Shown: positions 8,059 to 17,161, numbered from the stretch's first letter. The stretch is 64,000 nt of DNA from Selenomonas sp. TAMA-11512 (GCF_037076525.1 NZ_AP029018.1:620001-684000); one strand, 5' to 3'. Notes: generated by a model not told the origin, from the letters alone. Program-made: numbers and translations.

Positions 8059-9063
8059 GTGACAATTCGTGAGCAGCTGGAGGAACGGGAGTATGAGATG
8101 CTTCGCGAGGAGGCCGCGAAATCTCGCGAGAGCAAGCGGCTTCGTCCGATTGAATCGTGCCCCTTCCGGACGGATTTTCAGCGGGATCGTGACCGCATTC
8201 TCCACTCGAAGGCGTTTCGTCGTCTGAAGCGCAAGACGCAGGTATACATCGTCTCGGGCGATCACTACCGCACGCGCATGACGCACAGTCTTGAGGTGGC
8301 GCAGATATCGAGGACGATCGCGAGAGGACTCCGCCTTAATGAGGATCTGACGGAGGCGATCGCGCTTGGACATGATGTCGGGCACACGCCGTTCGGGCAT
8401 GCCGGGGAGGCTGCCATGGCAAACATCCTCGGACATTTTGCGCACAACGAGCAGAGTCTTCGTGTCGTCGATCATTTGGAGCGGGACGGTGAGGGACTCA
8501 ATTTGACATTTGAGGTCAAAGACGGCATTGTCAACCATACGGGGAAGCATCTGCCGAAGACGCTCGAGGGCCGTATCGTGCGCGTTGCTGACCGCATCGC
8601 CTACCTTTGTCACGACTACGATGACAGCCTGCGCGCGGGGATGCTCGAAGCGGATGATCTCCCGGAAGTCGTCTACCGGACGATTGGGAGGACGACTTCG
8701 GAGATGATTACGGGCATGGTGGCGGATATCATCGAGAATTCGACGGATACGGACGACATCGTATTGTCGTCCCATATGCAGGAGACGATGCAGGCCTTTC
8801 GAGATTATATGTTCCGGCATATCTACCATTCGGAGCGTCTGGCGAGGGAGCGTGAGCAGGCGGTCTTCGTGCTGCGCGAGCTGTACACGTACTTCATGGA
8901 GCACATGGAGAAGCTGCCTCGGGGCTTTGTGGAGAGGGAGGAACGCTGGGGCAAGCAGCAGTGCGTTGTAGACTACGTGGCGGGGCTGTCGGACAGCTAT
9001 GCGGTGAAGCTGTTTTCGGAGATCTTTATGCCGCCCATCGGCCTGCTGGTGCCGGAATCCTGA
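8059..9063 (+). CDS. Deoxyguanosinetriphosphate triphosphohydrolase-like protein (HD domain)
   Basis: 334 aa from GTG 8059, which follows GAGGGGGG at good spacing; an upstream in-frame start at 8020 lacks a ribosome site. The HD-domain metal ligands are visible: H in THSLEVAQIS, HD in LGHDVGHTPFGHAGE, and a later D in VADRIAYLCHD. RLKRKTQV and YRTRMTHSLEV are typical of dGTPase-like enzymes that hydrolyse dNTPs to nucleoside and triphosphate. In many Clostridia and Negativicutes this gene starts the dnaG-rpoD operon, as here. The substrate range is uncertain. Confidence 0.93.
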   Translation: MTIREQLEEREYEMLREEAAKSRESKRLRPIESCPFRTDFQRDRDRILHSKAFRRLKRKTQVYIVSGDHYRTRMTHSLEVAQISRTIARGLRLNEDLTEAIALGHDVGHTPFGHAGEAAMANILGHFAHNEQSLRVVDHLERDGEGLNLTFEVKDGIVNHTGKHLPKTLEGRIVRVADRIAYLCHDYDDSLRAGMLEADDLPEVVYRTIGRTTSEMITGMVADIIENSTDTDDIVLSSHMQETMQAFRDYMFRHIYHSERLAREREQAVFVLRELYTYFMEHMEKLPRGFVEREERWGKQQCVVDYVAGLSDSYAVKLFSEIFMPPIGLLVPES

Positions 9064-9125
9064 TCGGCGGCATAAAGCGCCGCGGACGATAAGGCGGACA
9101 TCTGCCGGGGAAAGGAGGAATCTTT

Positions 9126-10916
9126 GTGGCATTTCGTGACCCTGCCGTGGAAAATTTTGTCAATCGCGTCAAGGAGGCTACGGAGATTCTGCCGGTTGTT
9201 TCCAACTACGTGCAGATGAAGCGTAGGGGCAACCGTTACTGGGGATGCTGCCCTTTTCATCAGGAGGATACGCCGTCTTTTTCCGTCGTCCCAGAGCAGG
9301 GGTTCTTCTATTGCTTCGGCTGTCATACGGGTGGCGACGCGTTTAAGTTCATATCGCTGATCGAAAATGTCAGCTACTTTGAAGCCGTTAAGCTGCAGGC
9401 GGAAAAGCTCAATATCCCGATGCCGGAGCGTGAAAGATCCGAAGCGGAGAAGGCGCGGGACAAGAAGATGGCGGACCTGTACCGCCTGCAGCAGATGGCG
9501 AGGGATTTCTTCCATAACTGCCTGACGAAGACGAATTACGGAAAGCCGGCGCTGGCCTACCTAGAGCGGCGCGGCATAGGGCTTGACGTCATTGAGAAGG
9601 TGCGCATGGGGTATGCGCCGCCGGCTTGGGATAAGCTGGTCACGGCGTTTCAAAAGCGCGGGGTCACGAAGGAGATCCTGCTGGAGAGCGGGCTCGCCAA
9701 AGAGGCGCGTGAAAAAAGCCGCGTCTACGACGCGTTTCGCGATCGCGTCATCATACCGATCGCCGATGTACAAGGGCGCGTTGTCGCTTTCGGCGGACGC
9801 ATCTTGGGAGAGGGCACGCCAAAGTATCTGAACTCGCCGGAAACGCCGGTATTTAATAAACGGCGTCTGCTCTTCGGACTGGACCGCGCGCATCGCGCGA
9901 TTGCGCGGGAAGGACGCGCCGTCATCGTCGAGGGATATATGGACGCGATCTCGGTCGCGGCACACGGCATAGAAAACGTCGTGGCATCGCTGGGAACCGC
10001 GTTTACCATCGAGCAGTGCCGGCTGCTGCTCCGATACGCGCCGGAGCTCTGCTTCTGCTACGACAGCGATGAGGCGGGGCAGGCGGCGACGCTGCGCGCA
10101 CTCTCAATTGCGGGAGAGACGGGCGCTTCGCTCAAAGTGCTGAAGGTGCCGGACGGAAAAGATCCAGACGAGTTCATCCGGAAGCATGGCGCGGAGGCGT
10201 TTCAAAAGCTTGTGGATGACGCCGTACCGATGATCCAATACCGTATAGATTATATTCTGGAGCGCACGGACTACAACAGTTTGCAAGGTCGGTTGGATGC
10301 ACTGAAGGAGATTCTCCCCGTATTGAGGGAGCTAGCCAATGCAGCGCTTCGGAATACATTGATACCGCAGATCGCGCAGGCGCTGACGCTTAACGAAGGG
10401 GATATCCGTGCGGAGCTTGATAAGACGCCGGCTGTTGTCCCGTCGAGAGCGGGCTCGGAGCATGTCGCGCAGCGCACAGCCGCGAGAGGAGCGGATGAAG
10501 CCGTATTGCAGGCGGGGCGTATTCTGCTGCGCGGTGCCTGGCTGCGCGTGGAGGCGCGGTCACGCATATTGGAGACGCTCTCGGCAGATGCGTTTTCGAG
10601 TGAGGAGCAGCGCTCCATTTACGATTTTTTCAGAGCGCATGCCGCGGAAGAGAACCTTACCGTTATGACGGCGGAGGAGCAGCTTTCCTCCGAGGCCGCG
10701 GCGGAGCTTTCCAGAGCTCTTGCCGAAGACCGTGCCGAGGAAGAGGAAAGAGAAGCCTTTGCGGATGCGCTTCGAATGCTGCGCAAGGAATACCTCGAGA
10801 GAGAGTACAGGATGCACATACGACGCGCGGATGAGCTTGAAAAAAAGGGAGATGAAGGCTTTTTGCAGGAACTTGCCGAAATACGGCGAATAAAGACAGA
10901 AATGGATGCATTATAA
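9126..10916 (+). CDS. dnaG: DNA primase
   Basis: 596 aa, the normal length. The N-terminal zinc finger is at C42, H45, C63 and C66 (CPFH ... CFGC). The core primase region follows, and the TOPRIM domain carries VIVEGYMDAIS near residue 265-275 and CYDSDEAGQAA near 310. The ~150-residue C-terminus is the helicase-binding region. It synthesises the RNA primers for replication. GTG start with AAAGGAGGA upstream. It is the second gene of the macromolecular-synthesis operon, followed by rpoD after 78 bp. Confidence 0.97.
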   Translation: MAFRDPAVENFVNRVKEATEILPVVSNYVQMKRRGNRYWGCCPFHQEDTPSFSVVPEQGFFYCFGCHTGGDAFKFISLIENVSYFEAVKLQAEKLNIPMPERERSEAEKARDKKMADLYRLQQMARDFFHNCLTKTNYGKPALAYLERRGIGLDVIEKVRMGYAPPAWDKLVTAFQKRGVTKEILLESGLAKEAREKSRVYDAFRDRVIIPIADVQGRVVAFGGRILGEGTPKYLNSPETPVFNKRRLLFGLDRAHRAIAREGRAVIVEGYMDAISVAAHGIENVVASLGTAFTIEQCRLLLRYAPELCFCYDSDEAGQAATLRALSIAGETGASLKVLKVPDGKDPDEFIRKHGAEAFQKLVDDAVPMIQYRIDYILERTDYNSLQGRLDALKEILPVLRELANAALRNTLIPQIAQALTLNEGDIRAELDKTPAVVPSRAGSEHVAQRTAARGADEAVLQAGRILLRGAWLRVEARSRILETLSADAFSSEEQRSIYDFFRAHAAEENLTVMTAEEQLSSEAAAELSRALAEDRAEEEEREAFADALRMLRKEYLEREYRMHIRRADELEKKGDEGFLQELAEIRRIKTEMDAL

Positions 10917-10994
10917 CGCAGGATAGGAAAAGATTGTCAGAGATGAAGCAACAGACGGTATATCATGAAAAGAAAAGGAGAGGAGTTGCGGCGA

Positions 10995-12158
10995 GTGGCC
11001 GGAAAGGATAAGGCGGTAGCGGAAGAAATAATTGAAAAGCGCCCCACGGAGACGTTTGTCATAGTCGCAGAGCTCTTAAAGAAGGGAAAGGAAAACGGCG
11101 GCGTCATCACCAATGGTGATTTTCTGACGGCACTGCAGGAGCAGGACGTCACGCCGGATGAGATCGATGAAATCTTTGAGACCTTCAGCCGCAAGGGAAT
11201 CGAGGTTATCGACGACAGCGATGTAAATCAGACCGGTGATGTGGATACGGATGACGATGATGTGGATATCAATGTCGACGACGATGCCGAAGCGGAGGTG
11301 GATATCGACCTGTCGGTGCCGGAGGGCATCAGCATTGACGATCCGGTGCGCATGTATCTCAAGGAGATCGGACGCGTGCCGCTCCTCTCCGCCGAGGAGG
11401 AAATCGAGCTCGCCAAGCGCATGGAGCAGGGCGATGAGGTTGCACAGCAGCGCCTTGCCGAGGCAAATCTGCGCCTTGTCGTCAGTATCGCCAAGCGCTA
11501 TGTAGGGCGCGGCATGCTCTTTTTGGATCTCATCCAGGAGGGCAATCTCGGTCTCATCAAGGCCGTTGAAAAATTTGACTACAATAAGGGCTACAAGTTC
11601 AGCACATACGCGACATGGTGGATTCGTCAGGCCATTACGCGCGCTATTGCCGATCAGGCACGCACGATCCGCATTCCCGTGCACATGGTGGAGACCATCA
11701 ATAAGCTTATCCGCATCTCCCGCCAGCTTCTACAGCAGCTTGGCCGCGAGCCTCTGCCGGAGGAGATCGCGGAGGCGATGGAGATCAGCGTCGAGCGTGT
11801 CCGTGAGATCATGAAGATCGCGCAGGAACCCGTGTCTCTTGAGACGCCGATCGGTGAGGAGGAGGATTCCCACTTGGGGGACTTCATCGAGGATCAGGAT
11901 GCGCCGGCACCGGCGGAGGCGGCATCGTTCATGCTTCTCAAAGAGCAGTTGGAAGATGTCCTCGATACGCTGACACCGCGCGAGGAAAAGGTACTGCGCC
12001 TCCGATTCGGACTCGATGACGGAAGAGCGCGGACACTGGAGGAAGTGGGCCAGAATTTCGGCGTCACGCGTGAGCGCATCCGTCAGATTGAGGCGAAGGC
12101 GCTGCGCAAGCTGCGGCATCCGAGCAGGAGCCGCAAGCTGAAAGACTTCTTGGATTAA
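10995..12158 (+). CDS. rpoD: RNA polymerase primary sigma factor
   Basis: 387 aa. The start is placed at GTG 10995 because GGAGAGGAG lies 9 nt ahead; an ATG at 10965 in the same frame has no ribosome site. Region 1.1 is followed by a very acidic stretch ([19 protein letters not shown], residues ~80-100). Then come region 1.2 ([11 protein letters not shown]), region 2 with [10 protein letters not shown], region 3, and region 4.2 with [18 protein letters not shown]. This is the housekeeping sigma-70/SigA, consistent with the TTGACA/TATAAT-like promoters in the window. It stands between dnaG and the trmK-nif3 fusion, as in other Firmicutes. Confidence 0.97.
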   Translation: MAGKDKAVAEEIIEKRPTETFVIVAELLKKGKENGGVITNGDFLTALQEQDVTPDEIDEIFETFSRKGIEVIDDSDVNQTGDVDTDDDDVDINVDDDAEAEVDIDLSVPEGISIDDPVRMYLKEIGRVPLLSAEEEIELAKRMEQGDEVAQQRLAEANLRLVVSIAKRYVGRGMLFLDLIQEGNLGLIKAVEKFDYNKGYKFSTYATWWIRQAITRAIADQARTIRIPVHMVETINKLIRISRQLLQQLGREPLPEEIAEAMEISVERVREIMKIAQEPVSLETPIGEEEDSHLGDFIEDQDAPAPAEAASFMLLKEQLEDVLDTLTPREEKVLRLRFGLDDGRARTLEEVGQNFGVTRERIRQIEAKALRKLRHPSRSRKLKDFLD

Positions 12159-12167
12159 GGACTTTGT

Positions 12168-13664
12168 ATGAAAAGGGTACAGGCGAATCTCGACGGGCGG
12201 CTGCGTCAAGTAGCCGCCTTTGTGCCGCCCGGATGCAGGGCGGCGGATATCGGTACGGATCATGCCTATCTCTCCATCGCACTCGCTGCGGCGGGGCAGG
12301 TGACGCGGATGATCGCCGCCGACAAGAATGAAGGGCCGCTCGAGGCGGCAAAGCGTACCGTGGCGGAAGCCGGATTCGAAGGGCGGATCGAGCTGCGTCT
12401 TGGCGACGGGTTGGCAGTGCTGCGGCCCGGCGAGGTGGATACCGTCATCCTCGCAGGCATGGGCGGCGAGCTCATGGCTGCGATCCTGCGGGCACGGCCG
12501 GAGGTTGTTGCAGACTTGCGGACGCTGATCCTGCAGCCCATGGCGGATGGAGAAGAGCTGCGGCGATGCATCTATGAGAGCGGCTGGCACATCGACTGCG
12601 AGGCGCTGGCTGAGGCGGACGGGCGCATCTATGAGATACTGCGTGCGGTCCCGGGAAGAGAAAAAATGCCCTCCGCCATAGAGCTCTGTCTGGGTCCCTG
12701 CATTCTGCGGGAGCGGCCGCCGCTTCTGCAGGCGCATATCGACGCTCACTTGGAGCGGCTGGAGCGCATACGTCGGGGAATGGAGGCGAGTGAGCGAGCG
12801 GCCGCGAGTGAACGATATGGAGAAATTCTGGAACGCATCCAGGCACTGGAGGCAAGGAGGCAGCGCATGCGTGTATCGGATATCATGGGCATCATGGAGA
12901 GCTTCGCGCCGAAACGGCTGGCGGAGGAATGGGACAATCCCGGGCTCCTCGTCGGCTCTCCGGCAAAGGAAGTCCGGAAGGTGTATGTGACTCTTGACAT
13001 CACGGAGGAACTCATCGAAGAAGCCGTACGGGAAGAAGTCGATATGATCGTTGCGCATCATCCGCTGCTCTTTCGCGCCGTCAAGTCCATTCGCACGGAT
13101 CAGCCGCTCGGACGCATGCTGCAAAAGCTCTTAGCCGCGGACATCGCCGTCTTTGCGGCGCATACGAACCTTGACGCGGCGGTCGGAGGCGTCAACGATG
13201 TGCTTGCCGAGCGGCTTGGACTGCGGAACGTCGTGCCGCTGCAGCCGCAGGAAGAAGAGGGGACGGGACTGGGACGAATGGGCGAGCTTTCAGAAACGCT
13301 ATCGGAAAGAGACTTCATTGCGCGGGTGAAAGCGTCGCTCGGCGTTGCCTCTCTGCGTCTTGCGGGCGGCTCGAATCCCGCGCGGCGAATCAGGAAGGTC
13401 GCCGTATGCGGCGGCAGCGGCGCGGAATTCATACGCCGCGCGGTCTTTTTGGGAGCCGACGCGTACGTGACGGGGGATGTTAAATACCACGACGGACAGT
13501 TGGCCAAAGAAAATGATATATTAGTCCTAGATGCAGGCCATAAGCCGACGGAAGAATTGATGGTCGGTCCTCTTGCAGACCGCATCAGAAAAGGGATAAA
13601 AGAGACGGAGAACATCACCGTAACGGCGAAGATTCGAACAGATGATTGGCTTATTACGGTTTGA
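12168..13664 (+). CDS. TrmK tRNA (adenine-22-N1)-methyltransferase / Nif3-like dinuclear-metal protein fusion
   Basis: 498 aa continuous frame joining two normally separate neighbours. Residues 1-~215 are TrmK: the SAM loop AADIGTDHAYL and the ILAGMGGELM motif. Residues ~190-233 are an Arg/Glu-rich helix. From residue 234 onward it is Nif3/YqfO: MRVSDIMGIMESFAPKRLAE, the metal ligands VAHHPLLF and HTNLDAAVGG, and GDVKYHD ... DAGHKPTE at the end. In Bacillus, trmK and yqfO are separate genes after sigA. An ATG at 12867, preceded by GGCAAGGAGG, sits exactly where a free Nif3 would start, so a second product is possible. The Nif3 function is unsettled (GTP cyclohydrolase-like claims exist). The TGA is inside the -35 region of the rnpB promoter. 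Confidence 0.92.
   Translation: MKRVQANLDGRLRQVAAFVPPGCRAADIGTDHAYLSIALAAAGQVTRMIAADKNEGPLEAAKRTVAEAGFEGRIELRLGDGLAVLRPGEVDTVILAGMGGELMAAILRARPEVVADLRTLILQPMADGEELRRCIYESGWHIDCEALAEADGRIYEILRAVPGREKMPSAIELCLGPCILRERPPLLQAHIDAHLERLERIRRGMEASERAAASERYGEILERIQALEARRQRMRVSDIMGIMESFAPKRLAEEWDNPGLLVGSPAKEVRKVYVTLDITEELIEEAVREEVDMIVAHHPLLFRAVKSIRTDQPLGRMLQKLLAADIAVFAAHTNLDAAVGGVNDVLAERLGLRNVVPLQPQEEEGTGLGRMGELSETLSERDFIARVKASLGVASLRLAGGSNPARRIRKVAVCGGSGAEFIRRAVFLGADAYVTGDVKYHDGQLAKENDILVLDAGHKPTEELMVGPLADRIRKGIKETENITVTAKIRTDDWLITV
12856..12869 (+). promoter_or_regulatory. Internal Shine-Dalgarno and ATG at the TrmK/Nif3 junction
   Basis: GGAGG at 12856-12860 is followed by six nucleotides and an in-frame ATG at 12867, the natural first codon of Nif3 homologues. 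This predicts translation of a free 265-residue Nif3 protein. Confidence 0.55.
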
Positions 13665-13689
13665 CCCATTTACCTAAAAGTGGTATAAT
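13661..13689 (+). promoter_or_regulatory. Sigma-70 promoter of rnpB
   Basis: TTGACC (13661-13666), a 17-bp spacer, and a perfect TATAAT (13684-13689). The predicted transcript start is about 13696, just before the RNase P RNA. The -35 box overlaps the stop codon of the upstream gene. Confidence 0.85.
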
Positions 13690-13710
13690 TCTTCATGTTA
13701 TTGATTTGCT

Positions 13711-14056
13711 GAGTATCCAAGGCAGTCGCGGATGCATTCGTGCATCTGAGGAAAGTCCGGGCACTACAGGGCAGCGTGCTGGATAACGTCCAGCGAGAGT
13801 GATCTCAGGGAAAGCGCCATAGAGACTTAGACCGCCGGGCTTGTCCCGGTAAGGGTGGAAAGGTGCGGTAAGAGCGCACCAGCAGTCAGGTGACTGGCTG
13901 GCTAGGCAAGCCCCACGCGGTGCAAGACCGAATAGGGAAGGGATGATGCGGCCCGCGGAACCTTCCGGGTAGCGTTGCTAGAGGCGTTTGGCAACAGGCG
14001 TCCAAGATAAATGGCTGCCGCCAGCAATGGAACAGAACCCGGCTTATCGGGTGCTC
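13711..14056 (+). ncRNA. rnpB: RNase P RNA (class A type)
   Basis: Catalytic RNA of RNase P, which matures the 5' ends of tRNAs. The universal cores are present: GAGGAAAGTCCGGGC near the 5' end, the AGGGTGGAAAGGTGCGGTAA block in the middle, GCAAGACCGAATAGGG, and ACAGAACCCGGCTTAT near the 3' end. GAGTATCC (13711-13718) pairs with GGGTGCTC (14049-14056) as helix P1 with G-U pairs, which defines the limits. A strong promoter lies directly upstream. Confidence 0.95.
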
Positions 14057-14078
14057 ACAATTCATAACAAGCCGCAGA

Positions 14079-14099
14079 GATGCCTTTGAGTGAGGCATT
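14079..14099 (+). terminator. Possible weak terminator after rnpB
   Basis: 7-bp stem GATGCCT/AGGCATT with a 7-nt loop, followed by TTGATCG. The short T-run makes this weak, and read-through into the riboswitch is possible. Confidence 0.35.
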
Positions 14100-14109
14100 T
14101 GATCGTTGT

Positions 14110-14237
14110 TAATCGCCGAATCCGACTCTGGAACGGGGGAACCATTCTTTGGGGTGCATGGCAAAGACAGGCAGCAGCCTGTGCGTAGCAGGGGAGACTT
14201 CTCAGCCCTAACCCGTCAGCTAACCTCGTAGGCGGTC
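14110..14237 (+). promoter_or_regulatory. Cyclic di-AMP riboswitch (ydaO/yuaA type)
   Basis: The conserved ydaO elements occur in order: GCCGAATCC, ACGGGGGAACC, TTGGGGTGCATGG, then TCAGCCCTAACCCGTCAGCT and AACCTCGTAGGCGG. ATCGCC (14112-14117) can pair with GGCGGT (14231-14236) to close the outer helix. It lies directly upstream of an NlpC/P60 cell-wall hydrolase gene, the most typical ydaO target. c-di-AMP binding normally turns expression off. No terminator hairpin lies between the aptamer and the start codon, so control may act on the adjacent ribosome site (inference). Confidence 0.9.
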
Positions 14238-14257
14238 AGAGAGGAAGTGTCATTTTA

Positions 14258-14923
14258 TTGAGTAAAGCGATTCGTGTTTTTGTCTTGACAATGATGATAG
14301 CGGTATCCTTTGCCGCGGTTGTAAGTGCGTCCGCATTTCGTATCGGTGATCAGGGCAGTGATGTAGCGGAGATTCAGGGACAGCTTTCGAGCCTGGGCTA
14401 CGATGTGGCTGCAGACGGTGATTTCGGGCCGGCGACAGCAGAGGCTGTCAAGTCCTTTCAGGCATCGCAGGGACTGCAGGCGGACGGTCTTGTAGGTCCG
14501 GCAACGTATTCGGCTCTTCTCGGCAAAGCCATGCCGGAGGTCAGCCGCGGATCCAACTATATCACGCGTCGTATCGTAGGGGATTCGATGCAGTATCTTG
14601 GCGTTCCGTACGTCTTTGGAGGTACGACGCCGAGCGGTTTTGACTGCTCCGGGTATGTCCGTTACGTCTTTGCAAACGCCGGAATCTATCTGCCTCGTAT
14701 GGCGGATGAGCAGTATGGGGTCGGCATGCCGATTTCCACGAGCGAGATGGTTGCCGGTGATCTCGTATTCTTCTCCACGTACACCTATGGCGTGTCGCAT
14801 GTCGGCATCTACCTTGGCGATGGAAAGTTCATCCATGCCTCGTCGAGCCGCGGTGTGACGATCAGCTCGCTGTATGAAAGCTATTGGACAAACGCATACG
14901 TCGGCGCGCGTCGAATTATGTAA
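14258..14923 (+). CDS. Secreted NlpC/P60 peptidoglycan endopeptidase with PG-binding domain
   Basis: 221 aa. Residues 1-~27 are a signal peptide, followed by a peptidoglycan-binding type 1 domain (~28-90: GDQGSDVAEIQGQLSSLGYD) and a C-terminal NlpC/P60 cysteine peptidase. The catalytic residues are C130 (FDCSGYV), H181 (SHVGIYLGDG) and H193 (FIHASS). It should cut gamma-D-glutamyl bonds in peptidoglycan stem peptides outside the membrane. TTG start with GAGAGGAAG upstream. The c-di-AMP riboswitch ends about 20 nt before the start, linking wall turnover to c-di-AMP/osmotic state. Confidence 0.93.
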   Translation: MSKAIRVFVLTMMIAVSFAAVVSASAFRIGDQGSDVAEIQGQLSSLGYDVAADGDFGPATAEAVKSFQASQGLQADGLVGPATYSALLGKAMPEVSRGSNYITRRIVGDSMQYLGVPYVFGGTTPSGFDCSGYVRYVFANAGIYLPRMADEQYGVGMPISTSEMVAGDLVFFSTYTYGVSHVGIYLGDGKFIHASSSRGVTISSLYESYWTNAYVGARRIM

Positions 14924-14930
14924 TGAAAAG

Positions 14931-15002
14931 AAGGGACTGTGAAGGTCCCTTATGGAAAAGAGGCTGTGACAAAATGCGAAAGCATTTTGTCACAGCCTCT
15001 TT
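14931..15002. terminator. Tandem hairpin terminator, second hairpin bidirectional
   Basis: The first hairpin is AAGGGAC/GTCCCTT (14931-14951). The second is a 21-bp perfect stem (14957-14977 with 14982-15002) around a GAAA tetraloop and ends in CTCTTT. The second also serves the leftward chemoreceptor gene. Confidence 0.85.
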
Positions 15003-15038
15003 CCCTTTGAAAAAACATATTCGATTTCCGGGCCACTA

Positions 15039-16436
15039 TCAGCTCAGATGCTTCAACGCATCCAATGTCTCCGTGACCTCGTTGGAAAGCTCCTCAATTT
15101 CGGGCAGCAGCTCCTTGACCTTGTGCTCGTTGTTGTGGTTGTATGCCTCAATGGCCTCGGCACAGATCTGATGGAAACGCGCGTGCTTCGCTTCGAGGTC
15201 GTCAAAGACGGCACGTCCCGCGTATTTGGAATGGCCGTCACCCTCATACCAGACGCCGAGACGGCAGGTGTGGTGATTGGAGACAGCTGCAGCGTCAAGC
15301 TTCAGGTTGCCGAGCAGCATTTGGTTGATGCGGGAGAACCAGAGCAGATGGTCGGTCTTCGCAAGGTCGAGAATGTCGTCGGACTGCAAAGGAAGATCGC
15401 CCTGCAGGAAGTCGTTGCGCACGCTGCTGGATTCCTTCAGCACATGGAACAGGTTGCTGTTGCACTCCCTTGCGTCGTCCTTCACATGACCCATGTTGTC
15501 CATCGCCTCGCTCAGGGAGGCGGTCATTTCCTCGAAGGAGGCGGACTGCTCTTCCGTAAACGGCGCGAGCTTTTCCATCGCGTTGCCGATCTCGTGGAAG
15601 ATTCCCTCAATCTCTTCCGTCTGACGCTCCGTCTGATCGATGTTCTCCGAGTTCTTGCTAAATGTCTCGTCCATCGATTCAAAATGGTCGCCGAGAGCCT
15701 TGACCTCGCCCTGAATTGCAGTCAGCTGATCACGAATTTCACCGACGGATTCCTTTGACTGCACGGCAAGCTTTCGTACCTCTTCGGCGACGACGGCAAA
15801 GCCGCGGCCGTGCTCGCCCGCGCGCGCCGCCTCGATCGAGGCGTTCAGCGCGAGGAGGTTCGTCTGCTCGGAGATTCCGTTGACTGCCGCGACGAGGTTA
15901 TGGATGTTCGCCGTCGAGTTCGTTAAGGAATCCATACGCTGATTCATGGAATTGAGGCTTTCACCCACGATTTTGTTGCCTGTCGCCACACCCTCGACGG
16001 CTTGTCCGGCCTCAAGCATCGTCTTCTGTCCCGTCGCCGTCTGCCCGGCGACTTCCGTCGTCATCGATGCGATGTCGTTGATCGAGTCGGCGAGATCACG
16101 GATCACGTTCATGACTTCCTGTACGCCCGCCGTGATGTCCGAGAAGCGGAAAAACAGCTTGTTGAGCAGAATGGAAGCATGCGTCTGACTGGCAAGGCTC
16201 TCGTTCAGGATGCGCGTGATGTGTAGTGCCGTCTCTGCCTGACGGTCGCCGAGCGCCTCAATCGCGGATGCCAAAGAGCGAAGCTCCGGTGACGGAAAGT
16301 CAGCTATTGAGAGGGCGGTACGCTTCCCTTCAATAAGTGCTTGCGCATAGCGTTCAAGCTTTTGCAAATCTTCCGCTCCGATCTTCCCTTCCTTGGTCGG
16401 GGCTGCCTGTTCCGTGCTTTTTCCCAAAAAGCCCAT
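15039..16436 (-). CDS. Soluble methyl-accepting chemotaxis protein with C-terminal CZB domain
   Basis: 465 aa without membrane segments, so a cytosolic chemoreceptor. A short N-terminal helix (~20-75) leads into the signalling coiled coil. The tip is the highly conserved [20 protein letters not shown] at about residues 188-207, followed by [15 protein letters not shown]. The C-terminal ~120 residues are a CZB (chemoreceptor zinc-binding) domain: [23 protein letters not shown], and HARFHQ supply the His and Cys ligands. CZB receptors respond to zinc and, in some cases, oxidants. It is a single gene whose leftward GAAAGGATG supplies the ribosome site. It would signal through the CheA/CheY encoded at the far end of the window. 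Confidence 0.93.
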   Translation of the reverse strand: MGFLGKSTEQAAPTKEGKIGAEDLQKLERYAQALIEGKRTALSIADFPSPELRSLASAIEALGDRQAETALHITRILNESLASQTHASILLNKLFFRFSDITAGVQEVMNVIRDLADSINDIASMTTEVAGQTATGQKTMLEAGQAVEGVATGNKIVGESLNSMNQRMDSLTNSTANIHNLVAAVNGISEQTNLLALNASIEAARAGEHGRGFAVVAEEVRKLAVQSKESVGEIRDQLTAIQGEVKALGDHFESMDETFSKNSENIDQTERQTEEIEGIFHEIGNAMEKLAPFTEEQSASFEEMTASLSEAMDNMGHVKDDARECNSNLFHVLKESSSVRNDFLQGDLPLQSDDILDLAKTDHLLWFSRINQMLLGNLKLDAAAVSNHHTCRLGVWYEGDGHSKYAGRAVFDDLEAKHARFHQICAEAIEAYNHNNEHKVKELLPEIEELSNEVTETLDALKHLS

Positions 16437-16516
16437 GTTGATATCATCCTTTCTGTTTGAACGGAGAAAATGGAGCCGTGCCTTCTGCTATCCCTGGCTA
16501 AGTTCCTACATCATAA

Positions 16517-16682
16517 TAGGGAAGCACTGATAAATTCAGCACCACCATCTTAACGCATCTTTTTCACCCTGCCTATGTCAACAAATCCTCCACATAGTCA
16601 CCGCTATGCGTCCGGTTTGTTTCCTTGGCAGGGCAAAAAATCTACGTCAATCTGACGGACTTCATTTTATCAGTGATTCCTA
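16517..16682. mobile_element. MITE-like inverted-repeat element, short copy
   Basis: 166 bp with ends TAGGGAAGCACTGATAAAT and ATTTTATCAGTGATTCCTA. Its reverse complement aligns over its whole length with the element at 2893-3162, but lacks that copy's ~100-bp internal segment. It encodes nothing and lies between the chemoreceptor gene promoter region and an empty intergenic stretch. Confidence 0.72.
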
Positions 16683-17161
16683 GAAATATACCGATTAAGT
16701 ATGTATCGGCACTTTATTAGAGAATGATTATAGGAAAATTGTCGAAAGCGCGGGCAAAAGCCGTGGTTTTTCATGAAAGAAGGGGTGGCGGGGAAAATGT
16801 GTGTCCTGCGGACGCAATCATTTCCGCGTGCAAACCTTCTTCTTATGGGGTATAATGGGAAAATGAACGAGACGCGGCGCTTCATGCCGGTCGCTGACCG
16901 TCGAGGCGCGCGGCATGACGGAGCTTTGCGGGTATCAGGGCGAATTGAAGGCGCTCGCGGCGGCTTCTTGCGCGATAGGAAAAACGTTTATTTCGGTTTC
17001 CGTTCAGCGTGTAAAAAGCTCGTCGCCAAAAGCGTAGACGAGCAGCACAAATAACAGCAGCAATAAAAAAAGATCGCCCATGACAGCACCTCGCATCCGT
17101 TCTCTCTCATAAGATTATAATACAATGAGTGACGGCGACTTGCAAGAGGAAGGAGATTTTC
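16683..17161. other. Intergenic stretch with candidate promoters
   Basis: No convincing gene on the + strand. A GTATAAT box at about 16849-16855 could start a rightward transcript; the 93-codon frame from 16773 has no ribosome site and no recognisable product. On the - strand a 25-codon hydrophobic ORF (listed separately) has TATAAT-like DNA upstream near 17115-17120. Confidence 0.4.
17004..17081 (-). CDS. Possible 25-residue membrane peptide
   Basis: ATG at 17081 reading leftward, with GAGGTG six nucleotides upstream. After MGD comes a run of about 13 Leu/Val/Phe residues forming one membrane helix, then a short charged tail (DELFTR). A TATTATAAT box lies ~35 nt upstream in the same orientation. 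It resembles the tiny single-helix membrane proteins common in Firmicutes. No homologue recognised, so this could be chance in a T-rich stretch. Confidence 0.4.
   Translation of the reverse strand: MGDLFLLLLLFVLLVYAFGDELFTR

Noticed and set aside
11730-13124. 464-codon antisense ORF opposite rpoD/trmK-nif3
   Set aside because: Spans two clearly real sense genes and has low-complexity Arg/His/Leu composition without domain signals.
16773-17054. 93-codon + strand ORF in the intergenic region
   Set aside because: No ribosome site, no family resemblance, and it overlaps the better-supported small leftward ORF.
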